Shown here in pieces: positions 1 through 8,760 of a stretch of DNA of 64,000 nucleotides; the first letter of the stretch is position 1, and each line of letters opens with the position of its first letter. The notes under the pieces were generated by a model. It was not told the DNA's origin, ran no database searches, and saw nothing but the letters and a program-made list of their open reading frames with translations. The stretch lies in assembly GCA_965203795.1 (NCBI GenBank), contig OZ241915.1, forward strand, positions 310,001 to 374,000. The letters are read 5' to 3'. Both the position numbers and the translations under genes were made by a program. Source of the stretch: CBDBBY01 sp965203795 (lineage in GTDB: Bacteria > Pseudomonadota > Alphaproteobacteria > Rhodobacterales > Rhodobacteraceae).

Positions 1-1
1 C

Positions 2-820
2 GATGGCGTCATGGTTGCGGCGCAGATGCTGTTCAAGTCGCTGACCGACCCGTACTCGCCAGCGAACGGCGGATCCTTCCGCCCGATCCGCCTGCTGACC
101 CGCGAAGGCTCGGTGTTCCACGCCAAGGAGCCGGCTCCGCTCGGATTCTACTACGAACTGGAGTTGAGGGTGTACGACATCATGTGGCGCTGCCTGGCGC
201 CGCATGTGCCGGAGAAGCTGGCAGCGGGGCATTTCGCGTCCGTTTGCGGAACCTTCATCGGAGGAATCCACCCCGACACGGGTCGCCAGTACACGATCAT
301 CGAGCCGCAGCTGGGCGGCTGGGGCGGGAGCCGGTCCGGGGACGGGAACACCGCCATGTTCTGCGGATTCCACGGCGAGACCTTCAATTGCCCGGCGGAA
401 ATCAACGAGGCGCGGAACGGCCTGTACGTTGACCGCTTCGAGTTGAACCTCGAGCCCGGAGGGGAAGGGAAGTTCACAGGCGGCCGCGGCATCGTGATGG
501 ACTACCGCGTTCGCGCCGAGGACGGGTTCCTGACCGTCGGCTACACCCGCTCGCGCTACCCCGCGTGGGGAATGGACGGCGGCCGCGATGGCTCGCCGAA
601 CTACGTCGAGTTCCGCCCCAGGGACGGGGAGCCCCAGCGGTTCGCTTTCGTTTCGGGCCTTGCCACGACCACGGACGACGTCATCCGGGTGGTTACGGGA
701 AACGGCGGCGGCGCGGGCGACCCGTGCGAAAGGGATCCTGAGAAAGTCCGCGCCGATGTCGCGAACGGCCTGCTCACGCGGGCGCGTGCGATGGAGGTCT
801 ACGGCGTGGACGCGGGCTGA
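2..820 (+). CDS. Hydantoinase B/oxoprolinase family protein, 5'-truncated by window edge
   Basis: This is the C-terminal 272 codons of a HyuB-type subunit; the frame is open to the first base, so the start lies upstream of the window. The family uses ATP (with HyuA) to open hydantoin or 5-oxoproline rings in the cytoplasm. Recognition rests on alignment with the complete paralogue at 3581-5173: both share the AGHFASxCGT stretch, the HPDTGR motif, GGWG and the ETFNCPAE/DTFNCPAE block, and a glycine-rich tail (NGGGAGDP here). It is followed 16 bases later by a racemase-family gene, so the two are probably co-transcribed. A hyuA partner would be expected upstream, outside the window. The substrate cannot be read from sequence; N-methylhydantoin or oxoproline-like amides are possibilities. 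Confidence 0.85.
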   Translation, partial: DGVMVAAQMLFKSLTDPYSPANGGSFRPIRLLTREGSVFHAKEPAPLGFYYELELRVYDIMWRCLAPHVPEKLAAGHFASVCGTFIGGIHPDTGRQYTIIEPQLGGWGGSRSGDGNTAMFCGFHGETFNCPAEINEARNGLYVDRFELNLEPGGEGKFTGGRGIVMDYRVRAEDGFLTVGYTRSRYPAWGMDGGRDGSPNYVEFRPRDGEPQRFAFVSGLATTTDDVIRVVTGNGGGAGDPCERDPEKVRADVANGLLTRARAMEVYGVDAG

Positions 821-836
821 GGCTGCGGGTCGCGCC

Positions 837-1646
837 GTGGACGCCGCCGCGCCAAAGGTCATGTTCCTGAGGCCCGTCGGCAGCAGCAGGGTCGACCGCG
901 AATTCGCCGCGGCCCTTCGGGAATGCAAGAGTCCCGCGACGGAAATCCACTTGGCCAGCCTTCCGCCCGAGGAAGGAACGTTCGCGCATATTGAATACCG
1001 GACCTACGAGGCCGCGGTGACGCGTAGCATCATCAGGGCGGTTCGGGCTGCATCGCTGGAAGGATTCGGCGCATTCGCGATCGGGTGCTTCTACGACACG
1101 GCGCTCCACGACGCCCGTGAGAGTTCAGGCCGCATGCCCGTGACGGCGCCGTGCGCGGCGTCATGCGAAATCGCCGCGGGCCTGTCCAACCGCTTCGGAA
1201 TTATCGTCGGGCGGCGGAAGTGGGTGGATCAGATGGCGGCCGTCGTCCGGGACTACGGGCACGGAGACAGGCTCGCGGGGTTCGAACCTGTCGAACTCGG
1301 CGTCGAGGATTTCCTCGCGGACCGCCGGGAAACGGAAAGGCGGCTTCTGGCGGCCGGGCGGAAGCTGGTTGAAGAGAAGCATGCGGAGGCAATCATACTG
1401 GGGTGCACACGCGAGCTCGGATTCCACAGGAAGCTTTCGAGCGAACTCGGCGTGCCGGTCGTCGACGCGGCGGTTGCGGCGCTCAAGCGCGCCGAACACG
1501 CCGCCGAAATCCGGAGCAGATGCGGATGGCTGCCCAGCCGGAAGTGGTCATGCGAGCCGCCGCCGGAGCAGGAGATCGAAGCCGGCTGCTGGAATGAAGC
1601 GGCCAAGCCGTTCGGCAACCGAATTGTGCTTGAGGCAGCCAGCTAG
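837..1646 (+). CDS. Asp/Glu/hydantoin racemase family protein, copy 1
   Basis: A 269-residue protein of the two-cysteine Asp/Glu/hydantoin racemase superfamily. The two candidate catalytic cysteines are C84 (AIGCFYDTAL) and C190 (IILGC). The GTG at 837 is chosen as start because it makes the protein align residue for residue with the next gene from position 1; no ATG fits better (the first in frame, at 861, would remove eight conserved N-terminal residues). The family interconverts stereoisomers by two-base proton transfer with no cofactor. Beside hydantoinase-like genes it may racemise a hydantoin or an amino-acid derivative, but maleate or malonate-type chemistry also occurs in this superfamily. 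It is closely related to the gene at 1674 and is probably its tandem duplicate. Confidence 0.8.
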   Translation: MDAAAPKVMFLRPVGSSRVDREFAAALRECKSPATEIHLASLPPEEGTFAHIEYRTYEAAVTRSIIRAVRAASLEGFGAFAIGCFYDTALHDARESSGRMPVTAPCAASCEIAAGLSNRFGIIVGRRKWVDQMAAVVRDYGHGDRLAGFEPVELGVEDFLADRRETERRLLAAGRKLVEEKHAEAIILGCTRELGFHRKLSSELGVPVVDAAVAALKRAEHAAEIRSRCGWLPSRKWSCEPPPEQEIEAGCWNEAAKPFGNRIVLEAAS

Positions 1647-1673
1647 ACACGCGGAAGGGAAGGAGGAACCCGA

Positions 1674-2480
1674 ATGCCGGAATCACCGTTGAAAATCATG
1701 TATTTGAACCCGCTCGGCACGAGCGCTTACGACCATGTCTTCGCCGACATGGCCCGGGAATTCAAACTGCCGGAATCGGAGGTGCACGTAACGAGCCTGC
1801 CGCCTTCGGAAGGCGCATTCCCCCACATCGAGTTCCGGACCTACGAGGCCGTGGTCACGCGGGGCATCATCAGGGCGGTCCGGGCTGCGTCGCTGGAAGG
1901 CTTCGACGCGCTCGCGATCGGGTGCTTCTACGACACGGCTCTCCACGACGCCCGGGAGATATCGGGCCGCATGGCCGTCACCGCCCCGTGCCAGGCCTCC
2001 TGCGAGATCGCCGCAGGCATTTCGAACCGGTTCGGGGTCATCGTCGGAAGGCGCAAATGGGTGAACCAGATGTCGGCCGTCGTCCACGAGCACGGGCATG
2101 GAGCGAAGCTGGCCGCGTTCAGGCATGTCGAACTCGGGGTGACCGAGTTCCAAGCGGATCATGCGGAGACGGAGCGGCGGCTGGCGGAAGCCGGCAGGAA
2201 GCTCGTGGAGGAGGACTACGCGGAGTCCCTGATCCTCGGCTGCACGTTGGAGATCGGATTCTTCCGCAGGCTGCAGGAGCGGCTCGGCGTGCCCGTGGTC
2301 GATCCGGCGATCGCCGCGCTCAAGCGCGCGGAGTACTCGGCGATACTGCAGAGGGCCTGCGGCTGGCACCCCAGCCGCAAGTGGTCTTGCGAGGCGCCGC
2401 CGGAAAGCGAAATCAAGGAATTCGGATCAATCGACACCGACGAGCCGTTCGGAAACCGGATCGTCGTCGGCGGCAAATGA
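1674..2480 (+). CDS. Asp/Glu/hydantoin racemase family protein, copy 2
   Basis: A 268-residue paralogue of the preceding gene with the same C84 and C190 pair. Long shared blocks include RTYEA-VTR, IIRAVRAASLEGF, and GCFYDTALHDARE. A strong AAGGAGG ribosome site lies about 8 bases before the ATG. It sits in a tight plus-strand run: 27 bases after copy 1 and 16 bases before an M24 peptidase. Both conserved cysteines are retained, so both copies look active. Divergence is concentrated in the first 40 residues and around residues 150-165, which fits two enzymes of similar chemistry but different substrate preference. The exact substrate is not known. Confidence 0.8.
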   Translation: MPESPLKIMYLNPLGTSAYDHVFADMAREFKLPESEVHVTSLPPSEGAFPHIEFRTYEAVVTRGIIRAVRAASLEGFDALAIGCFYDTALHDAREISGRMAVTAPCQASCEIAAGISNRFGVIVGRRKWVNQMSAVVHEHGHGAKLAAFRHVELGVTEFQADHAETERRLAEAGRKLVEEDYAESLILGCTLEIGFFRRLQERLGVPVVDPAIAALKRAEYSAILQRACGWHPSRKWSCEAPPESEIKEFGSIDTDEPFGNRIVVGGK

Positions 2481-2496
2481 GAAAGGAATCCCGGAC

Positions 2497-3597
2497 ATGA
2501 GCGAAGCGGCAAGAAGCAGGCTGTCGGCGCTGAGGGAGCGAATGAGGGATGCCGGGGCGGACCTCGTCGCCTTGGCGCCCGGCGCGAACATGCAATGGCT
2601 GCTGGGATTCAAGCCCCATGCGGACGAGAGGCCCTGCCTGCTGCTCGTCGGGGCGGAGCGGGAAGCGTTCCTGATGCCCGAGCTGAACGCCGAGGATTCG
2701 CGGGGGCATACCGACATTGAATTCGCGGTCTGGAGCGATGCTGAGGGCTCCGGAGGCGCGCTGAAGCGCGCGCTGTCGGCGGCAGGTGCTTCGGACGCGC
2801 GGTCCGTCGTTCTCGACGACCCGATGCGCGCGGATTTCGCTCTTGCGCTGCTGGATGCGATTCCCGACGCCCGCCGCCAGTTCTCGGGGTCGACGCTCGG
2901 CGAGCTGAGGCTCCGCAAGAGCGAAGACGAGTACCGAAGCCTGAAGGAGAACTCCGCCATCGCGGACAAGGCGATGGAGGCCGCGTTCGCAGCCATCCGG
3001 CCGGGCGTCCGCGAGTCCGACATCGCGGCCGCCGTCCGCGGATGCTTCCAGGCCGAAAGTGCCGTTCCGGAGTTCTGCATCGTGGGGTCCGGGCCGAACA
3101 GTGCTTTCCCGCACCATCACACGGGGAGCCGCGAGCTGCGGCGCGGGGATGCGGTCGTGATCGATCTGGGCGGAACCAAGGACGGCTACTGGAGCGACAT
3201 CACGCGGATGGCCGTCGTCGGTGAGCCGCCGGACGGATACGAGGAGATCCACGGCATAGTGGAGCGCGCCTCCGAAGCAGGACGGAACGCGGCCAGCGAC
3301 GGCGCGGCGACCGGCGATGTGGACGCGGCGGCCAGAACCGTGATCGCCGATGCGGGATACGGCGAGTATTTCGTGCACAGGACCGGCCACGGTCTCGGCG
3401 TGGAGGTGCACGAGCCGCCTTACCTCGTCGCCGGGTCGGACGATGTTCTCCGCACGGGCATGGTGTTCTCGGTGGAGCCCGGCATCTACCTTCCCGGCCG
3501 GTTCGGCGTGCGGCTTGAGGAGATCGTCATTCTTCGCGACGAGGGTCCGGAGATCCTTTCGTCGATGCCCCGTTCGCTGCATGTCGCGGACGGGTAG
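2497..3597 (+). CDS. M24 family metallopeptidase (Xaa-Pro aminopeptidase/creatinase-like)
   Basis: A 366-residue pita-bread-fold hydrolase. The N-terminal creatinase-like domain covers roughly residues 1-135 and the M24 catalytic domain the rest. The five metal ligands are visible: Asp in VVIDLGGTKDGYWSDITR (two), His in HRTGHGLGVEVHEPP, and Glu in FSVEPGIY and RLEEIVIL. Family members cleave N-terminal residues before proline or hydrolyse small amides such as creatine. The setting between racemase and hydantoinase-B genes favours hydrolysis of a small amide or dipeptide over general protein turnover. The start follows GAAAGGAATCC-type ribosome-site sequence, 16 bases after copy 2. The 3' end overlaps the next gene by 17 bases. 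Confidence 0.85.
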   Translation: MSEAARSRLSALRERMRDAGADLVALAPGANMQWLLGFKPHADERPCLLLVGAEREAFLMPELNAEDSRGHTDIEFAVWSDAEGSGGALKRALSAAGASDARSVVLDDPMRADFALALLDAIPDARRQFSGSTLGELRLRKSEDEYRSLKENSAIADKAMEAAFAAIRPGVRESDIAAAVRGCFQAESAVPEFCIVGSGPNSAFPHHHTGSRELRRGDAVVIDLGGTKDGYWSDITRMAVVGEPPDGYEEIHGIVERASEAGRNAASDGAATGDVDAAARTVIADAGYGEYFVHRTGHGLGVEVHEPPYLVAGSDDVLRTGMVFSVEPGIYLPGRFGVRLEEIVILRDEGPEILSSMPRSLHVADG

Positions 3598-5173
3598 CGC
3601 CGGATCGGAAGGCAAAGAGCGGCTCTTCACGCTTTCGGTAATCCAGTCCGGCCTCGTCGCGGCGGCGGACGAGATGTTCGCGGTCCTGAAGCGGACCGCG
3701 ATGAGTCCGATCATCTACGAGGTTCTCGACGTCGGCACCGGGGTCACCGACAAGGACGGGCGCCTCGTCAGTTCGGGCGCGGGCATCCCGACCTTCGTCG
3801 GCGTGCTCGACAAGGCCGTCAGGCGCATTCTCGAAATCCATCCGCCGTCCACCATTGCCGATGGCGACCTGTTCGTCACCAACGATCCGTACTTCGGCGG
3901 CGTCACGCATCTGAGCGATGTCGTGGTCGCGCTGCCCGTCTTCGCTGAGGGCCGCCTTGCCGCGTGGACCGCCACGATCGCCCACTGGAACGACATCGGC
4001 GGGAAGACGCCGGGATCGATGGCGGCCGACGCTTCGGAAATCCACCAGGAAGGGCTCCGGCTGCCCGCCGTGCGGCTCTTCGACTCCGGCCGCCAGGTCC
4101 GGCCGGTGTTCGAGATAATCGAAGCGAACTCCCGGCTTCCGGAATTCGCGAGGGGGGATCTGTGGGCGCAGATAGCGGCTTGCCGACGCGCGGCGGGACG
4201 AATCCGGGCGCTGGCGGAAGCGTACGGCGCCGACGCGTGCGAGGAAGCGATCGAGGCTTCGTTCGCGGAGGGCTTGGCGCGATCCCTTGCGGGTCTCGAG
4301 CGCCTGCCGAAAGGTGAATTCCGAATCGAGGAGGAGCAGGACGACGGCGCCGTCTGGCGGGCCTTGATCGCCGTCTCGCAGGACGAATTCGTTGTCGATC
4401 TGACCGGGAATCCCGAACAGCGCGCCGCGCCGTACAACACAAGCCGCGACGGGGCGGTGATTTCGGCGCAGATGATCTTCAAGGCGGTGTCGGATCCGGT
4501 TCTGTTCGCGAATGCGGGATCCTTCGAGCCGCTGAGGGTGCTCACCGAGCCGGGGACGGTGTTCCACGCGACCGGCTCCGCGCCCCACGGATTCTATTTC
4601 GAGACCCGGATCAGGCTCTACGACATGCTTTGGCGCTGCATGGCCAACGCGTTCCCGAAAGCGTTGCCCGCCGGGCATTTCGCTTCGATATGCGGCACGG
4701 TGCTCGCCGGGCGGCATCCCGACACGGGCCGGAAATTCACGATGGTCGAGCCCCAGATGGGCGGGTGGGGAGCTTCGGCGCGCCTCGACGGCCTGGACGC
4801 GATGTATTCGGCAAGCCACGGTGACACGTTCAATTGCCCTGCCGAGGTCAGCGAAGCGAGGTACGGGCTTGAGGTCGAATACAAGTCGCTGCGCGGTCAG
4901 GCCGGCGGCTGCGGGCTTCGCGAGGGCGGACGCGGCCTTTCCCTGAGCTACCGGCTCCGGTCCCCGGCGATCCTGTCGGCCGGATACAGCCGGTCGCGCA
5001 TTCCGGCGTGGGGCCTGAACGGCGGCGGAAGCGGCGGAACGAACGGCATCAGGGTTGTTCGCGAAAGCGCGGATGCGCAACGCCTGGCGTTCGCCAGCGG
5101 CGTGCGCGTTGAGGCCGGGGACCGCATCGTCATCGAAACGGCGGGCGGCGGAGGCTGGGGCCGCCCGGAATGA
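3581..5173 (+). CDS. Hydantoinase B/oxoprolinase family protein, complete
   Basis: A 530-residue HyuB-type subunit, normal length for the family. The open frame extends far upstream, but the ATG at 3581, overlapping the end of the peptidase gene, is the first that gives the expected N-terminus before FTLSVIQSGLVAAADEM. Diagnostic stretches include TNDPYFGGVTHLSDVVV, WNDIGGKTPGSM, HPDTGRKF and DTFNCPAEV. The protein is a homologue of the partial gene at the window start. Partnership with a HyuA-type ATP-binding subunit is usual, but none is visible here. It ends 21 bases before the convergent ABC ATPase gene, so the amide-metabolism operon stops here. Confidence 0.88.
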   Translation: MSRTGSAGSEGKERLFTLSVIQSGLVAAADEMFAVLKRTAMSPIIYEVLDVGTGVTDKDGRLVSSGAGIPTFVGVLDKAVRRILEIHPPSTIADGDLFVTNDPYFGGVTHLSDVVVALPVFAEGRLAAWTATIAHWNDIGGKTPGSMAADASEIHQEGLRLPAVRLFDSGRQVRPVFEIIEANSRLPEFARGDLWAQIAACRRAAGRIRALAEAYGADACEEAIEASFAEGLARSLAGLERLPKGEFRIEEEQDDGAVWRALIAVSQDEFVVDLTGNPEQRAAPYNTSRDGAVISAQMIFKAVSDPVLFANAGSFEPLRVLTEPGTVFHATGSAPHGFYFETRIRLYDMLWRCMANAFPKALPAGHFASICGTVLAGRHPDTGRKFTMVEPQMGGWGASARLDGLDAMYSASHGDTFNCPAEVSEARYGLEVEYKSLRGQAGGCGLREGGRGLSLSYRLRSPAILSAGYSRSRIPAWGLNGGGSGGTNGIRVVRESADAQRLAFASGVRVEAGDRIVIETAGGGGWGRPE

Positions 5174-5194
5174 CGCCCTTGCGGCCGGGCCGGG

Positions 5195-5983
5195 CTACTG
5201 CCTGTGGTACCGGGCGAGGAACGACTTGGTCCTCGCGTTCCGCGGCTCCACCATGACTTGCTGGGGCGGACCCTCCTCGACCACCAGGCCGTCCTCCATG
5301 AACAGCACCCAGTCCGCCACGTCCTTTGCGAACGCCATCTCGTGGGTGACCACCATCATGGTCGCGCCTTCGCTCGCCAGGTCCCGCATCACGTCCAGAA
5401 CCTCGCCGACCAGCTCCGGGTCCAGCGCGGACGTCACCTCGTCGAAGAGAAGGACCTCCGGCGACATCGCCAAGGCGCGCGCGATGGCCACCCGCTGCTG
5501 CTGCCCGCCGGAGAGCTCCTTCGGAAGGCGGTCCTTGGTCGCGAGCAGACCGACCCGGTCGAGCAGCTGCATCGCCCGCTTCTCCGCCTCTGCGGACGGC
5601 TTCCTCTGAACGACGGTCATGCCGATCATGACGTTCTGGATCGCCGTCATGTGCTGGAACAGGTCGAACTGCTGGAACACCATTCCGAACTGCGCCCTGA
5701 ACTTGGCCAGCGCGCGTCCCGTCGGCATGCCGCGCCTGTCGGCGAAATCGATTCGGGAGCCGCCGATTTCGAGGGTGCCCGAGGTGGGCTCCTCCAGCAG
5801 GTTCACGCATCTGAGAAGGGTGGATTTCCCGCAGCCGGACGGGCCGATGATGGCCATGACCTGGCCGGTCCTCACGGAAAGCGAAACGCCTCTGACCGCT
5901 TTGACCTCGCCGTAGTCCTTGCGGAGTTCGCTCAGCCTCAGCTTGGCGTCCGCCGCCGCCATGTCGGTTCCGCTATTGGTCAC
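5195..5983 (-). CDS. Polar amino-acid ABC transporter ATP-binding protein
   Basis: A 262-residue ATPase of the GlnQ/HisP class that powers import of polar amino acids at the inner membrane. Visible motifs: Walker A GPSGCGKST, Q-loop VFQQFD, signature LSGGQQQR, Walker B VLLFDEVTSALD, and switch histidine VVTHEM. A GTG start at 5983 is preferred because a GGAGG lies six bases before it; it overlaps the permease stop by 11 bases. An internal ATG at 5962 is the alternative. The gene is third in a minus-strand operon after an amino-acid dehydrogenase-like gene and a permease. No periplasmic binding-protein gene lies in the operon, so one must be supplied elsewhere. Confidence 0.9.
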   Translation of the reverse strand: MTNSGTDMAAADAKLRLSELRKDYGEVKAVRGVSLSVRTGQVMAIIGPSGCGKSTLLRCVNLLEEPTSGTLEIGGSRIDFADRRGMPTGRALAKFRAQFGMVFQQFDLFQHMTAIQNVMIGMTVVQRKPSAEAEKRAMQLLDRVGLLATKDRLPKELSGGQQQRVAIARALAMSPEVLLFDEVTSALDPELVGEVLDVMRDLASEGATMMVVTHEMAFAKDVADWVLFMEDGLVVEEGPPQQVMVEPRNARTKSFLARYHRQ

Positions 5984-6632
5984 GGCGGGCCTCCAGACGC
6001 TTGCCCCACTGCGTGAGAGGATAGAGCATGATGAAGTAGGCAACCGCCACCCCCGAGTAGACCTCGAGCGGACGGTAGGTCTCCGCGACAACAAGATAGC
6101 CCGTGTACATCAAGTCGGGAACGGCGACCACGTACAGTAGCGCGGTGTTCTTGAACTGGATGACCGACTGGTTGACGAACGGCGGCACCATCCGGCGGAT
6201 CGCCTGCGGAAGAATGATGTGCCGCATCATTTCGAAATAGGTCATGCCGACGGCGCGGGCCGCCTGCCACTGGCCCTTGTCGATGGAGATGATCCCGCCC
6301 CTGAAAATCTCCGTCGCGAAGCATCCCATGTAGAGCGTCAGGCCGATTCCCGCCGCCAGCCATGCCGGCAGGTTCACGTCGATAATGATCGGGAGGGCGA
6401 AGTAGAACCAGACGATCTGGACCAGGACCGGCGTGCACCGGAAGATCTCGACGTAGATGTGGATGGGAACGGTGAGCCAGACGCGGTTCATCAGCAGCAG
6501 CGTTCCGCAGATCACCCCGAGGATGAGGCCGCCGACCACTGTGCCGACGGCGTAGGCGATGGTTGTGAGAAGGCCCTTGAGCCACCAGGCGTCGTAGCCC
6601 TCGATCACGAACCAGAAATCCCATTGGTACAT
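5973..6632 (-). CDS. Polar amino-acid ABC transporter permease (HisMQ/GlnP type)
   Basis: A 219-residue inner-membrane permease with about five hydrophobic segments. The EAA-type cytoplasmic loop is readable (EIFRGGIISIDKGQWQAARAVG, split over residues about 108-130), as is the characteristic QFKNTALLYVVAVPDL stretch near the C-terminus. A GGAGG ribosome site precedes the ATG. The open reading frame overlaps the ATPase gene by 11 bases, implying translational coupling. Amino-acid importers often use either two permeases or a homodimer; only one is present here, so a homodimer is the simplest reading. Confidence 0.9.
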   Translation of the reverse strand: MYQWDFWFVIEGYDAWWLKGLLTTIAYAVGTVVGGLILGVICGTLLLMNRVWLTVPIHIYVEIFRCTPVLVQIVWFYFALPIIIDVNLPAWLAAGIGLTLYMGCFATEIFRGGIISIDKGQWQAARAVGMTYFEMMRHIILPQAIRRMVPPFVNQSVIQFKNTALLYVVAVPDLMYTGYLVVAETYRPLEVYSGVAVAYFIMLYPLTQWGKRLEARRDQ

Positions 6633-6653
6633 TCGTGCTCCTCCGAGACCGTG

Positions 6654-7904
6654 TCAGTTGAAGCGTTCGGGCCGGAACGGCTCCGGGTCGACGCTGGGCG
6701 GCTTTCCCGCCGCCATTTCCGAGATCATCTTGCCCGTAATCGCGCCCATGGTCAGCCCAAGATGGTCGTGTCCGAACGCGAACCAGGCGTTCCTGTGGCG
6801 AGGCGACCGGCCGATGACGGGGATGGAATCGGGAAAGGACGGGCGCGCGCCCATCCACTCCGAATGGGACTCCGACCGCAGGTTGGGAAACAGCTCCTCC
6901 GCGCTGCGCCGCGCCATCCTGGCAAGGCTCATGTCCGCCGGCGCGTCGGGCGCGGCGAACTCGGCGAAGCCGCCCGCCCTGACTCCCGCCAGCATCGGCG
7001 TGACGGCCAGGCGCCTGTCGACGGATATGACCGGGACACGTAGCGACCCTTCGGTTCCTTTGAAAACCGTATGGTATCCCCGTTCGGCGGCGAGCGGCAG
7101 GTTGGTTCCGAGTGCCTTCGCGAGCCAACGGCTGAAAGCGCCTGCCGCGATCACGAGATTCGAGACCGCTTGTGCTCCCTGGTCCGTTACGACCTTCGCA
7201 ACGCCGCCCGGGCCGGTCTCGAATCCCCGCACGGTTTCGCGCGCAAGTGTTCCGCCGCGGCGGCGGAACAGTTCCGCCAGAGACTTCACCAGCGCTTCAG
7301 GGTCCGTTGTGTGCGTGAGGTCGGGTATGTGCCATGCGCGCACGACGCTTCTCGACAGCAGCGGCTCAAGCTGCCGCGCCTCGTGGCCGTCCAGAAGCTC
7401 CTGCTTCACGCCGTTCCGCTCGCGCAGATCGAAGCTGTACGCAGCCGATTCGAAAGCGCCTTCGGACTCGAAGGTGAAGAGCAGGCCGGCATTCGAGACC
7501 AGTTCGCCCGCTCCCGCCTGCGCGACCAAGGGGTCGAGAGCGCTGTGGACCTGATCAAGCAGGCTCTGCCTGGCTTTGGCGATTTCCTCGACCCGCTCAA
7601 GGCGGGACGCTTCCGCAGCCCGGCGGAACCATCCGGCCAGCGCCGGAAAGTGGCTCCAGCGGATTCTCAGCGGCGAACTCCTGTCAAGGAGCATTCCAGG
7701 CACCTTCCGGAGAATTCCCGGAGTAGCAAAAGGCGGGCAGGAGGCGATGCCGATATTGCCCAGGTTGCCGGACGAAGCGCCTTCCCCCGGTCCGCCGCGG
7801 TCGATGATCGAAACCTCGAAGCCTTCGTCCTGCAGGTACAGGCCGCAGCAGACGCCGACCATTCCCGCGCCGATCACCGTGAAGCTCCGGTTCGTTTCCG
7901 GCAT
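6654..7904 (-). CDS. FAD-dependent D-amino-acid dehydrogenase/oxidase-like protein (DadA family)
   Basis: A 416-residue DAO-fold flavoprotein. The N-terminal Rossmann motif reads VIGAGMVGVCCGLYLQDEGF, with the acidic residue at the end of strand 2 (SIIDRGG). The C-terminal block WMGARPSFPDSIPVIGRSP and AFGHDHLGLTMG is typical of DadA-like enzymes that oxidatively deaminate D-amino acids or related amines. The start at 7904 (MPETNRSF) places the Rossmann motif at residue 10; an upstream in-frame ATG at 7970 would add 22 unlikely residues. It leads an operon with an amino-acid permease and ATPase, so the imported compound is probably its substrate. The facing racemase genes could supply the D-isomer. 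Confidence 0.85.
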   Translation of the reverse strand: MPETNRSFTVIGAGMVGVCCGLYLQDEGFEVSIIDRGGPGEGASSGNLGNIGIASCPPFATPGILRKVPGMLLDRSSPLRIRWSHFPALAGWFRRAAEASRLERVEEIAKARQSLLDQVHSALDPLVAQAGAGELVSNAGLLFTFESEGAFESAAYSFDLRERNGVKQELLDGHEARQLEPLLSRSVVRAWHIPDLTHTTDPEALVKSLAELFRRRGGTLARETVRGFETGPGGVAKVVTDQGAQAVSNLVIAAGAFSRWLAKALGTNLPLAAERGYHTVFKGTEGSLRVPVISVDRRLAVTPMLAGVRAGGFAEFAAPDAPADMSLARMARRSAEELFPNLRSESHSEWMGARPSFPDSIPVIGRSPRHRNAWFAFGHDHLGLTMGAITGKMISEMAAGKPPSVDPEPFRPERFN

Positions 7905-8760
7905 TCCTGCGCTCTCCGTCCGGCAATTCCTAGCCCCACCCGAAATTGCGAGTTCGCGGCGGAACCGCAACCCCTAAACCGCGCGGCTGGCAGCACCCGC
8001 TGGCATGACGACGCCGGGCGCACGGCCTAACGGGAACCGCGCTGCCCAGCGTCTCCGACGGAATTGCTTTCCGAACAGGCGCTCCGCAACGGGCACGTCG
8101 CCGGTGAACCAATCCCGGAATTTGGGAGCGAAAGGGGCTTCGGTTGAAAATGTGATTCGTCATGCGTGTTCATCGGCAGCGCGCGGAAAACGACGAAAGA
8201 CACTGCGAAATGTGCGGCATGCACGGACGTATTGGATAATCCTTTCCAAAGATTGCTTGCGCGGGAGCAAATTCAAGATCGTCGGTTATTTGAAACTAAC
8301 AAGATACGAGTCTATGGCGCTTCCGATTTTTGGCGATAGTTGATGCCAAATGGTTGAACGAAGTTAGCCACCTATTTGGCCGCGAGATTATTGCTAAAGA
8401 TGTGCAATAAACAATTAATTGTCGAATCGTATTTTGAATTTCGCGGAATCAATATTTGGAAAATCAATCTGTTTGATCGCAATGTAACGCTGCAATAATC
8501 TTTTTGGTTCTCAATTGTCGGCGGTTTGGGTCGGCGTCTTGCTTGGCAAATGGCTCGGCGGAACCGACGAGATATTCCACGAATGCGTTCGCGTTGCCTT
8601 GTTCGGATAAAAATTGGTAACTATGTTGCCATAACAATGGGAGCAGGGCGATGGCGCGGAACACTCGCAGCAAAAGCGTCCGAGGATGGATGCCCCAGTC
8701 AACGGTTGTTGCGCGGTCTGCGTTCAGCAAGCGGCTCATCTGCAGAACCGCAACCGCGTA
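7905..8760. other. Intergenic region with AT-rich core, no supported gene
   Basis: This 856-base gap separates the dadA-like operon (minus) from the C5 methyltransferase (plus). The section from about 8220 to 8480 is clearly richer in A and T than the surrounding DNA, with runs such as AATATTTGGAAAATC. Short open frames exist on both strands, but none has a convincing ribosome site or recognisable protein. It should contain the divergent promoters for both flanking genes. The composition change supports separate acquisition of the methyltransferase block. Confidence 0.6.

Noticed and set aside
2413..5080. Long minus-strand frames (433 and 517 codons) over the peptidase and hydantoinase genes
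   Set aside because: Shadows of M24 and HyuB coding sequence; arginine-rich composition typical of antisense frames in GC-rich DNA.
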